Of a stretch of 52,016 nucleotides of DNA, positions 7,643 to 15,567 are shown piece after piece; within the stretch, counting starts at the first letter, position 1, and each line of letters opens with the position of its first letter. The notes beneath the pieces are model-generated. The model ran no database searches and was not told the DNA's origin. It saw only the letters and a list, made by a program, of their open reading frames with translations. Source of the DNA: CAYTLW01 sp964438735 (GTDB lineage: Bacteria > Myxococcota_A > UBA9042); the NCBI GenBank assembly GCA_964438735.1, contig CAYTLW010000045.1, positions 1 through 52,016 on the forward strand, in the 5' to 3' direction. The translations under genes were made by a program, and so were the position numbers.

Positions 7643-10217
7643 GCGGCATGTCGGCGGATCCTGGGTCGCGTTCTGCGCGCTCATGGCCGGGCTCGGCTGC
7701 AGCGAGCTCTTCGTGGAGCCTGCGCCACCTCCTGCGGCGGAGTCAGCGCGCCTGGACTCCGGCGCCGCCCGCCTGGACGTGCAGGTCGCCAGCCGCACCT
7801 TGACGCTGGAGTGGGGGGACACGAAGCGGGTTCATATGGAGCTCGACCGCCTGCGGCTGGGGCGGGTCGCGGCGTTCAATCCGGACCGCAACTACTCGCC
7901 GGACACCCTGAAGGACTTTCCAGTCGACGACCTGGTCTGGCTGCGGCCGGTCGCGGCGCGCCTGCTGCGGCCCTCCGATGGCAGCCCCGCCGTGGGCTCG
8001 TGGACCGATCACCAGCGTGCCCTCCTCGAGCTGCGCACCGAGACGCCCGACGGTCAAGCCGGTGCGACCTGGCTGCTGCACCTGGAGGCCACAGGCAAGG
8101 GCGCCTTCCGCTGCGACCTGGAGCTGGCCGATGCCGACCTGCGCGCCGCCACCGCCGCCGATGCACCCGATGACCTGCACCTGCTCATCGATCTGCCGGT
8201 GGAGACGACGCCCTCCGAGCGGTTGTACGGCATGGGTGAGGTCTTCGAGGGGCCGGAACATCGAGGCAAAAGGCGGCCCATGCACATCGTGGCCGATCTG
8301 AGCACCGAGAGCGGCTACAACGAGGTGCATGTGCCCATCCCGCTGGTCATCGGCAGCGGCGGCTGGGGCCTCTTCGTGGAGAATCGTCGCCCGGCGGTAT
8401 TCGACCTGGGCGCCACCGAACCCGGGCGTGTGCGGGCCATCTTCAACAGCGGTCACCTGCGCTGGCACCTGCTGGCCGCCGACACGCCGCTGGCCATCAC
8501 CGGCGGCTATACACGCATCAGCGGTACGCCGGCCATGCCCGCCCGCTGGGCGTTTGGCACGCTCATCTGGCGCAACGAGAACAAGAACCAGGCCGAGGTC
8601 ATGGACGACATGACCCAGATTCGAAAGCACGACCTGGCCATCAGCGGCATGTGGCTCGACCGGCCATTTGACACCCACGTCAACAACTTTGACTTCGATC
8701 CGGCGCGCTTCCCCGAACCCGACAAGATGATCGCCGACGTGCAGGCGCTGGGTATGCGCATGGGCATGTGGTCGACCCCCTACGCCGAGAAGGGCTCCAC
8801 CTACCACCAGCAGGTGGTCGACAACGGCTGGTATGTGGACCTGCCCGCCATCGCCAAGGGCCTGGTCAAGTGGGGCGGGCCCATCGACCTGACGAATCCG
8901 GACGCCTACGCCATGTGGCGCACGGCCATCGGTACGGTGGCCAAACGGGGCATCGAGGGCTGGAAGCTGGACTTCGCCGAGGATGTGCACATCGGCCTGT
9001 CCAAGCTGCGCATTCACTACGGGTTTCACGACGGCAGCGATGAGCGCACCATGCACCACGGCTACGCGCTGCCCTACCACAAGGTCTACCACGACAACCT
9101 GCCCGCGGACGGCGGCTTCCTGTTGTGTCGGGCGGGCACCTACGGCGATCAGGCCATCACCTCGATGATCTGGCCCGGCGACCTGGACGCCAACCTGATG
9201 TTCGCGGGTCAATGCGACAAGACCGAGTGCCATGTAGGCGGGCTGCCCGCCTCGGTGGCCGCGATGCTGGGTCTTTCTGCCAGCGGCTACCCGCTCTACA
9301 ACGCCGATACGGGCGGCTATCGCCACCAGCGGCCCTCCAAGCAGACCTTCATGCGCTGGCTGGCCCAGACGGGATTGGCAGCGGTGCAGCAGATTGGCGG
9401 CGGCAAGCAGAGCAATCCCTGGGATTTTACCAAGTACGACGGCAGCCAATTCGACCAGGAGGTGCTCGACGCCGCCGTGTACTACACGCGCCTGCACACT
9501 CGCCTCTTCCCCTACCTCTACACGGCCATGAAGCGCGCCAGGGCCCACCTGCCCGGCCCGGTGCGGCCGTTCGGGTTGGTCCATCCGGAGCTACAGGACC
9601 AGTCCCAGTTCGACGCGTTGGCCTCGACGCAATACTACCTCGGCGACGCGTTGCTGGTGGCGCCGGTCGTGGACGACAAGGCGGGCCGGTCGGCCATACT
9701 GCCTCTGGGACGATGGTTCGATTGGTGGACGAAGAGCCCGGTGCCGGGCGACGAATCCGGGCCGCGTACGCTGTCGCTGGATGTGCCACTGGATAGGATC
9801 CCGCTGTGGCTGCGAGCTGGCGGGATCGTGCCCATGCTGCGGCCCACGGTGGATACGCTGGCCCCGGCGACCGTTAAGGGCGTCGACAGCTTTGCCAACG
9901 ACGCCGGCCGCCTCTACGCGCTGATTGGCCCTGGCGCGCCCGGCTCAGCGGCCGTCTATGACGGCACCTCGTTGCGCCTGGTGGACGGGCCGAAGAGCGC
10001 CACGCTGCAAGTGGAGGTCACGCCCGGCGACGAGTTCATCCAGGGCGTGGACATGCAGCTTTGGATGACCGCGCCTGCTTCTGTCAGCAGCGCTGAGGGC
10101 CCCATCGCCAATCAGTCACCGCCGTGCAAACGATGCTGGTGGTTGTCGGGCAAGGTCCTGAACGTGCGTTTGCCGCCTGGCGCGCACAAGATCGAGATCG
10201 CGCGGACCAAACCCTGA
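7629..10217 (+). CDS. Glycoside hydrolase family 31 enzyme, probable lipoprotein
   Basis: An 862-residue retaining alpha-glycosidase of the GH31 type (alpha-glucosidase/alpha-xylosidase group). The N-terminal ~250 residues form the beta-sandwich containing the YGMGEVFEG segment. The TIM barrel follows, with the nucleophile D448 in GWKLDFAED and the probable acid/base D518 in WPGDLD. C-terminal beta domains close the protein. A hydrophobic N-terminus ends in GLGC, an imperfect lipobox, so export and lipidation are likely but not certain. It overlaps the VTT gene by 14 bases. Substrate preference cannot be read from sequence. No transporter or other carbohydrate gene is nearby. Confidence 0.9.
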   Translation: MWSRERHVGGSWVAFCALMAGLGCSELFVEPAPPPAAESARLDSGAARLDVQVASRTLTLEWGDTKRVHMELDRLRLGRVAAFNPDRNYSPDTLKDFPVDDLVWLRPVAARLLRPSDGSPAVGSWTDHQRALLELRTETPDGQAGATWLLHLEATGKGAFRCDLELADADLRAATAADAPDDLHLLIDLPVETTPSERLYGMGEVFEGPEHRGKRRPMHIVADLSTESGYNEVHVPIPLVIGSGGWGLFVENRRPAVFDLGATEPGRVRAIFNSGHLRWHLLAADTPLAITGGYTRISGTPAMPARWAFGTLIWRNENKNQAEVMDDMTQIRKHDLAISGMWLDRPFDTHVNNFDFDPARFPEPDKMIADVQALGMRMGMWSTPYAEKGSTYHQQVVDNGWYVDLPAIAKGLVKWGGPIDLTNPDAYAMWRTAIGTVAKRGIEGWKLDFAEDVHIGLSKLRIHYGFHDGSDERTMHHGYALPYHKVYHDNLPADGGFLLCRAGTYGDQAITSMIWPGDLDANLMFAGQCDKTECHVGGLPASVAAMLGLSASGYPLYNADTGGYRHQRPSKQTFMRWLAQTGLAAVQQIGGGKQSNPWDFTKYDGSQFDQEVLDAAVYYTRLHTRLFPYLYTAMKRARAHLPGPVRPFGLVHPELQDQSQFDALASTQYYLGDALLVAPVVDDKAGRSAILPLGRWFDWWTKSPVPGDESGPRTLSLDVPLDRIPLWLRAGGIVPMLRPTVDTLAPATVKGVDSFANDAGRLYALIGPGAPGSAAVYDGTSLRLVDGPKSATLQVEVTPGDEFIQGVDMQLWMTAPASVSSAEGPIANQSPPCKRCWWLSGKVLNVRLPPGAHKIEIARTKP

Positions 10218-10236
10218 GCTCAAACCCGGCAGGGTG

Positions 10237-11589
10237 CTACTCGATGCCTCCCCCGCCCGCCGGTCGGACCGCCTCCTGGACGCGGTGATCCGCCTTCTTC
10301 AGCGCCGGCATCATCTCGTGCAGCTTGCTCTCGGCCTTCTTCACGTCGCGACGCTTGCCCTTGGCGTCGATCACGCCCTCGCCATCTTCGGCGAGCAGCT
10401 TTTCTTCGGCGCTCCAGTCCACCTGCAGCATGGGCACCGCAGAGGCCACGCAGATGGCCACGACCACGGCGGCGAGCCCGAGGTGAACCGTGCGTCCCAG
10501 GCGCGTCGCTCCGGCGGCGAAGGACTTGCGCAGGACGTGGGCCTGGATAGCCAGGGACAGGCGGCCGCTGCTGTCGCCGATGGCCTCGCGCACTTCGTCG
10601 GGCAGCTCGGGCACACCCTCGGCTGCTTCGTAGAGGAGTTTGCCCTGGTCCAGGGCGTCGACCAGCTTCGAGGCCGACGCCAGCAGGGTGGCATCACCCG
10701 TGGCCACCGCGGCGACCGTCACCGCCCGGCGAGGCGCCAGCTTGCAGCGCAGGCAGAGTTCGAGCGCAGACAGGAAGTCGCTGGCCCGCCACCGTCGCAG
10801 CAGGGGGCCGACCAACGGCCTGCGTTCGAGCCACTCCAACACGCGCTCCCTGGCGTCATCGTCGTGGGCCAGCCAGAGCAGACCGATGACCACTGCCACA
10901 CCCAGGATCGCGAAACGCAGCGTCCAGCCAAAGACACCCGAGAGGTAACCCAGCACGGAGGCCACCGGCAGCGGCCAGAGCAGGCAGGCCACCGGGATGA
11001 GCATGAGCAGCAACGGACGGTTGCCGATGGTCTTGCGGCGGAGGCGCCAGAGGATCTCTGCCCGTCGGGCCAGCGCCTCCAGCAGCGGCCCCACATTGCC
11101 GGCCCGCTCGGCGATCTCCACCACCGTGCGCTCATATCGGTCGAAGACGTCGGGGTGGTCACGCATGACCTCGTGCAAGGCAAGCCCCGCCTCCATGCCA
11201 TCCAGCAAGTCAGCGACCACCGGCCCCATTCGGCCGGCTCGCGCCGATGGCGGCAGGCAGGCGAACGCCTCCTTCGGCGGCAGCCCCGCTTCCAGTGCCC
11301 GGCCCAACTCCCGGAAGAGCATGATGCGTGGGTGGATGGGCAGCGGGCGTGCCAGCCACAACTTCTCGAACCAGGTGCGCGCCTTGCCGACCTGGGCCTG
11401 CACTTCCGCGCCGACCTCGCGCCCCAGCTGCTGCAACTCGGCTATCTGCTCGTCGCTGGTACGCGCCGGTCGTCGCTTGTCCGGGTCCGGTTGGGACCTG
11501 GGACGCCGTTGAGGACGCTCGAAGACCAGGCCACAGCGGTCGCATTCGGCGGCCTGGATCTGCTCTGTGCGGCATCGCGGGCAGCGCAT
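10237..11589 (-). CDS. Zinc-ribbon plus type II secretion F-domain membrane protein
   Basis: Residues 1-20 form a four-Cys zinc ribbon (C3, C6, C16, C19). From ~residue 90 it resembles the GspF/PilC family: a helical cytoplasmic F domain (FRELGRALEAGLP ... ERAGNVGPLLEAL), two closely spaced membrane segments (~190-240), a second F-like domain and a last membrane helix near residue 395. GspF/PilC proteins are inner-membrane platform proteins of type II secretion and type IV pilus machines. No gspE/pilB ATPase or pilin is adjacent, so it may be an orphan or serve an unlinked machine. The start at 11589 (GGAG eight bases upstream) begins right at the ribbon; an ATG at 11670 has no visible ribosome binding site. 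Confidence 0.8.
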   Translation of the reverse strand: MRCPRCRTEQIQAAECDRCGLVFERPQRRPRSQPDPDKRRPARTSDEQIAELQQLGREVGAEVQAQVGKARTWFEKLWLARPLPIHPRIMLFRELGRALEAGLPPKEAFACLPPSARAGRMGPVVADLLDGMEAGLALHEVMRDHPDVFDRYERTVVEIAERAGNVGPLLEALARRAEILWRLRRKTIGNRPLLLMLIPVACLLWPLPVASVLGYLSGVFGWTLRFAILGVAVVIGLLWLAHDDDARERVLEWLERRPLVGPLLRRWRASDFLSALELCLRCKLAPRRAVTVAAVATGDATLLASASKLVDALDQGKLLYEAAEGVPELPDEVREAIGDSSGRLSLAIQAHVLRKSFAAGATRLGRTVHLGLAAVVVAICVASAVPMLQVDWSAEEKLLAEDGEGVIDAKGKRRDVKKAESKLHEMMPALKKADHRVQEAVRPAGGGGIE

Positions 11590-11754
11590 GTCGATGGGCT
11601 CCTGCTCGGCGTTCGGGCCGTCCGGCAGGGTAGCGCTCTCGGCGGCGGTCGGGCAATCCCCTCTTTTCATGGAGCTTGCGGTCTAGTACCTTGGCGGCCC
11701 CAGGAGGCGGATGGTGGCCCGCCATCCGATCCCTCATCCTTCTCCGATAGAACG

Positions 11755-13848
11755 ATGCACACCCGACCTTCGCGCGCGTCCGTGAGCGACCCTTCGACCG
11801 TCAGGGCGGTCGCTTTGGTCGCCGTCAGCGACAACGATCTCAGCGCCTTGCTCGAGTCGATGCTCCTTTCTCGCCAGTGCGGGGTCCGAGTGGTCGGTTC
11901 GCTCGCCGAAGCGCGGGCTGACCTGGCCCGAGGCCATCGCGACCTGGTCATCATCGACAGCGTCTTGTCCGATGGTGACGGTCTTGAGCTGCTGCAGGAG
12001 CAGGGGACCCGGCCGCGTACGCCCAGGTTCATCCTGCTGTCCTCCTACTGGCGCCGCAGCGGTCGAACCCAGCCAACAGCGGACGAGCTTGGGGTCACCG
12101 CCGTGGTCGCCAAGCCGTTTTCCAACGCCGAGATGTTGGAGAGCATCGAGGAGGTGTTGCGCGCGATCGAAGAAGAGGGGCCGACAGGCAAGGCGACGAA
12201 GAAGCGTTCCTCTGGACGTTCGGTGTACGCACAGGCCCTGGCCCACGTGAAGAAGAGCTTTCTGAGCTCGCTGGACAGCCGCCTGCTCAAGCTCACGGCG
12301 GCGGTTCACGCGGCTTGGACGACGCCTGGTCCTGCAGCCTATGCATCCGTCTTGGAGCAGGCCCAGCGCATGCACGCCACGGCCGGCACGCACGGATTGA
12401 CGGGGCTCAGTTCGGCTGTTCGCAGTGTCGGCGAGGTCTTCGATGAGCTGCTTGCCAGCGACACGGAGCCCAGCGCCCTGCTGCGCCACCGGGTCGAATC
12501 GGCGCTCGAAGGGGCGCGCTCTGCGGCCGACGCCGTGCATCCCAGCGCAGGTCGTTCATTGCCCGCATCCGGCGCCTGGGTGCCCGCCAGTACGGTCCAC
12601 GCGGCGACGCTGCTGGTGGTCGACCCCGATCCGAGCTTCCTGGCGGCTATGGCCGGCCATGGACGCGAGATGATGATCCGCGTGGTCACCGCAGCCAGCG
12701 GTCAAGAGGCCCTGGCCATCGCCCGTTGCACGGTTCTGGATGGCGCCATGCTCAACATCGAGGCCGGGCGGCACGGCGATGGCGTGGCGCTGGCCCGCGA
12801 GCTGCGCGATCTCGAGGGATGCGGCGAACTGCCCATCGCGCTGCACGCCGACCGGGACTCTGTGGAGACGCGCATCGACGCCACGCGTCTGGACGCGCGC
12901 ATCTTCGTCGCCAAGCCGGTCGATCGCACCCGCTTCGGCGAGATTGCCCGCTACCTGGGCCGCGCAGCAGATAAGACCCGTCCGGTGGTCCTGGTCGCCA
13001 ATGGCGACGACGCGGATCGACTGCAGGTCTTCGAATCCCTGCTCGGCGAGGGCTTGGAGGTTGTACAGTTGGCCGACTCCAAGGAACTCCTGGACACCGT
13101 CGCCCGGCGTGCCGTGGACCTGGTTTTGCTGGCCGACGACCTGACCCCTTGGAATGGCATCCAGCTCACTCGCGCCATTCGCATGACGCCGCAGTACAAG
13201 GACCTGCCGCTCCTGTTGACCACCGCCTTGCCGGACGCAGCGGCGCGATTGTCGGCTTTCTCTGCCGGGATCGACGACGTGATCGTCTTGCCGGCGCGTG
13301 CCAAGGAATTGGCAGCGCGCGTTCGGCTGCGCCTGGAACGGTTGGCCGAGCAACGGGTTCAGCGGGAGCGGGACGCGCTGACGAGCCTGCTGCTGCGGCG
13401 CGCCTTCGTGGAGCGATTCCGCGGCCGTCTGGCGGAATTGCGCCGCAGCCGTGGCCAGGCCTCCATCGCCCTGCTGGACATCGACCACTTCAAGCGCATC
13501 AACGACGAGTTGGGCCACCTGGTGGGCGATCGCGTGCTGGCTGCATTTGGCCATGCCCTGGACGGAAACCATCGCGAAGAGGATCTCTGCTGTCGGTGGG
13601 GCGGCGAGGAGTTCGTCATCGCCTGCTTCGAGCAGGATGCGCAGACCATGCGCACGATCGTGCAGCGATTCCTCGACCGGTTCAGCGATCGCGTATTCCA
13701 GGACGACGCCGGCAAGCCCTTCAAGGTGAGCTTCAGCGCCGGCGTCGCCACGTGGCCCGCCGACGGTGACGAGCTGGTCACGTTGTTGAAATGCGCCGAC
13801 GAGCGCCTCTACGAAGCCAAAGGCGCTGGCCGCGCGCGCGTTGTCTGA
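11755..13848 (+). CDS. Multi-receiver diguanylate cyclase (REC-Hpt-like-REC-REC-GGDEF)
   Basis: A 697-residue cytoplasmic regulator predicted to make cyclic di-GMP. REC1 (~20-135) has acceptor D68. A helical Hpt-like domain (~165-260) has Q204 where the phospho-His is expected. REC2 (~280-400) has N334 at the acceptor position. REC3 (~410-530) has D461. The C-terminal GGDEF domain (~540-697) has an active-site GGEEF at 616-620, preceded by an RxxD inhibitory I-site at 607-610 with the standard five-residue spacing. It should therefore be catalytically active and product-inhibited. The ATG at 11755 is the first one in frame with domain homology; the reading frame stays open far upstream only because it is antisense to the F-domain gene. 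Divergent from that gene. Confidence 0.9.
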   Translation: MHTRPSRASVSDPSTVRAVALVAVSDNDLSALLESMLLSRQCGVRVVGSLAEARADLARGHRDLVIIDSVLSDGDGLELLQEQGTRPRTPRFILLSSYWRRSGRTQPTADELGVTAVVAKPFSNAEMLESIEEVLRAIEEEGPTGKATKKRSSGRSVYAQALAHVKKSFLSSLDSRLLKLTAAVHAAWTTPGPAAYASVLEQAQRMHATAGTHGLTGLSSAVRSVGEVFDELLASDTEPSALLRHRVESALEGARSAADAVHPSAGRSLPASGAWVPASTVHAATLLVVDPDPSFLAAMAGHGREMMIRVVTAASGQEALAIARCTVLDGAMLNIEAGRHGDGVALARELRDLEGCGELPIALHADRDSVETRIDATRLDARIFVAKPVDRTRFGEIARYLGRAADKTRPVVLVANGDDADRLQVFESLLGEGLEVVQLADSKELLDTVARRAVDLVLLADDLTPWNGIQLTRAIRMTPQYKDLPLLLTTALPDAAARLSAFSAGIDDVIVLPARAKELAARVRLRLERLAEQRVQRERDALTSLLLRRAFVERFRGRLAELRRSRGQASIALLDIDHFKRINDELGHLVGDRVLAAFGHALDGNHREEDLCCRWGGEEFVIACFEQDAQTMRTIVQRFLDRFSDRVFQDDAGKPFKVSFSAGVATWPADGDELVTLLKCADERLYEAKGAGRARVV

Positions 13849-13854
13849 ACGCGC

Positions 13855-14454
13855 CTATTTCGCCGCGTCGTACTCGAGCCAGTACCAGCCGCGCAGCTGA
13901 CCGCCCTTGTAGCCCATGGCCTTGTCTTCCGGGAACTCGCCCTCGACCCGCTTCTTCATGCCTTCGCCCAGAGCGCTGTCCAGGCCGTGGCATCGAATGC
14001 ACTCGATGGCCAATCCGATGGCCTCGATGTAGCCCCGCCGGCCCTTGCCGACATCGAACAGGTAGGTGCTCTTTTCCAGCTTGTGGGTCTTGAGGTTGTC
14101 CAGCTCCTTGATGGTGCGCACCGCCCAGGTTGGGATGGCGTTGGCCGGGTTGCGCAAGCGGCTGCTCGTGCGGCCGAACTTCAGGTTGATGGCTGAGACG
14201 CCGTCCGTCTTGGCCGCCTTGGCGTCATTGGTCGTGTGCGCGCCCTCGAGCTTGCCGTCACTCTTGAGCGCCTCCTTGAGCCCCACATCGAAACCCGCCT
14301 TGAGCTTGGTCAGCACCTTCTCTCCGGCCAGGGGCAGGTCCTCGTTGACCTCCGGGAAGACCTCACCAGGCTTCTCGCATCCCCAAGCAGTAAACATCAT
14401 CACGCAGGCGAGCCCCAAGGCCGCGATGCGGCTCATCCGGTGAATGCGGTACAT
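13855..14454 (-). CDS. Tll0287-like (DUF3365) single-haem c-type lipoprotein
   Basis: A 199-residue exported haem protein. A hydrophobic signal ends in AWGC, a plausible lipobox. The body shows the DUF3365/Tll0287-type pattern: a RNPANA segment mid-protein, then a single haem-binding C152-I-R-C155-H156, and a C-terminal YKGGQLRGWYWLEY segment. Such proteins are periplasmic haem or sensor-like domains. The start at 14454 is chosen because GGAGG lies five bases upstream; the adjacent ATG at 14457 is too close. Its stop lies six bases from the end of the convergent diguanylate cyclase gene. Function (electron transfer versus haem-based sensing) is unknown. Confidence 0.82.
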   Translation of the reverse strand: MYRIHRMSRIAALGLACVMMFTAWGCEKPGEVFPEVNEDLPLAGEKVLTKLKAGFDVGLKEALKSDGKLEGAHTTNDAKAAKTDGVSAINLKFGRTSSRLRNPANAIPTWAVRTIKELDNLKTHKLEKSTYLFDVGKGRRGYIEAIGLAIECIRCHGLDSALGEGMKKRVEGEFPEDKAMGYKGGQLRGWYWLEYDAAK

Positions 14455-14764
14455 CATCGCCTCCAAGTTGTCGGCGGACGCGCGCCCTGCCGACTGAATG
14501 CGTGCGCGGCGAATCACCGCGAACGCCCGCGCTGGCACCGGCCCCGATCGAGCCCGATTCGCGCGTCGCTTCGGTGGAAACCTAGGCACGATTCCGAAGA
14601 CATCAAGCGACTTCAATCAAGTCCCCGGGGTATGAAATCGCGTCCACCGCCGCATGGTGCAGGGCATTGTGTGCCGACCCCGGCCCGCGGTAGGCTCCCC
14701 CCGCCGGGACCGCGAGGCGCTGGTTGGCCGTGGCTGCCCGGTGGTAAACCGATGTGAGGAAGCG
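14455..14764. other. Divergent intergenic region before the pspA operon
   Basis: 310 bases between the haem lipoprotein (-) and pspA (+). I see no gene. A short inverted repeat (GACTT-N5-AAGTC, 14609-14623), followed by CCCCGGGG, could be an operator. I looked for a sigma-54 type GG-N10-GC element, as found before some pspA genes, and found none with correct spacing. No convincing sigma-70 boxes either. Confidence 0.4.
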
Positions 14765-15526
14765 ATGATCTTCAAGAAATTCTGGGCCGCCATGCGGGCG
14801 CAATTCAATGAGCTGGCCAACTTCTTCTGGGAGGCCGATCCGATCGCCCAGATGCAGTACGAGTACGACATGGCCGTGGAGCAACTCAAGGAGGGTCGCA
14901 AGGGCCTGGAGATGTACCGCGGGCTGGTCGAGAAGGTGGCCCGCCAGGTGCGTCAGGGCGAGTCCGAAGAGAAGAAATTGCAGGCCCGCGTCAAGGCCTA
15001 CCTCAAGGCCGGTGATCGCGACAGCGCCAAGCGCTACGCCCTGCAGCTGCAGCAGGCCAAGACCCAGCTGGCGCAGAATCGCGAGCAGCTGCAGATGCAC
15101 GAGACCGCGTACGAGAACAACCTCAAGAAGATCAAACACGCCAACAAGAAGCTCGCCGGCGTTCGCGACAAGATCAAGCGTTATGACGCCGAGTTGAAGA
15201 TGAGCGAGGCCGAGGCGGAGATCGCCCAGCTCTCGCAGAGCTTCGACATGGATCTGACCACCGACTTCGGCCAGCTCGAGACCATGATTCAGGGCAAGAT
15301 CGACGCCAATCGTGGCAAGGCCCGGGTCGCCACCGATCTGAGTGAGCGCGGGCTCGGCGAGATCGCCGCCGAGGAGGCCATGGAAGACGCCATGGCCGAG
15401 GATGCCCTGGCCGAGTTCGAGGTCGAGTTGGGCCTGCGAGCGCCCGAGGTGGTCGCAGTCAGCAGCGCCGACAAGAACCTCGGCCCTGCCATCGCAGAGC
15501 CCGAGTTGGAAGAGCAGACCAGCTGA
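14765..15526 (+). CDS. pspA: PspA/IM30 family membrane-remodelling protein
   Basis: A 253-residue, almost wholly helical and coiled-coil protein of the PspA/Vipp1 (IM30) family, bacterial relatives of ESCRT-III that bind stressed membranes and assemble into rods or rings. The N-terminal amphipathic region (IFKKFWAAMRAQFNELANFFW) is followed by long charged helices to about residue 200 and a variable acidic Ala/Glu-rich tail. It is about 30 residues longer than E. coli PspA. GAGGAA precedes the ATG at 14765, and earlier in-frame codons lack a site. It is the first gene of a co-directional cluster with an ABC system and a AAA+ ATPase, and 41 bases separate it from the next gene. Confidence 0.9.
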   Translation: MIFKKFWAAMRAQFNELANFFWEADPIAQMQYEYDMAVEQLKEGRKGLEMYRGLVEKVARQVRQGESEEKKLQARVKAYLKAGDRDSAKRYALQLQQAKTQLAQNREQLQMHETAYENNLKKIKHANKKLAGVRDKIKRYDAELKMSEAEAEIAQLSQSFDMDLTTDFGQLETMIQGKIDANRGKARVATDLSERGLGEIAAEEAMEDAMAEDALAEFEVELGLRAPEVVAVSSADKNLGPAIAEPELEEQTS

Positions 15527-15567
15527 TCGAAATGCCGCCGCAGGTGGCCCGTACACAGAGGTAGTCC

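Noticed and set aside
7743..9584. Minus-strand frame opposite the GH31 gene
   Set aside because: The sense strand has an intact GH31 domain; the antisense product has no recognisable features.
10234..11754. Long in-frame upstream extension of the diguanylate cyclase gene (would add ~507 residues)
   Set aside because: It is antisense to the zinc-ribbon/F-domain gene, has no domain similarity and reads as low-complexity Arg/Gln/His sequence. Receiver homology begins only after 11755.
14640..14764. Sigma-54 promoter before pspA
   Set aside because: GG and GC dinucleotides occur, but none with the required ten-base spacing.
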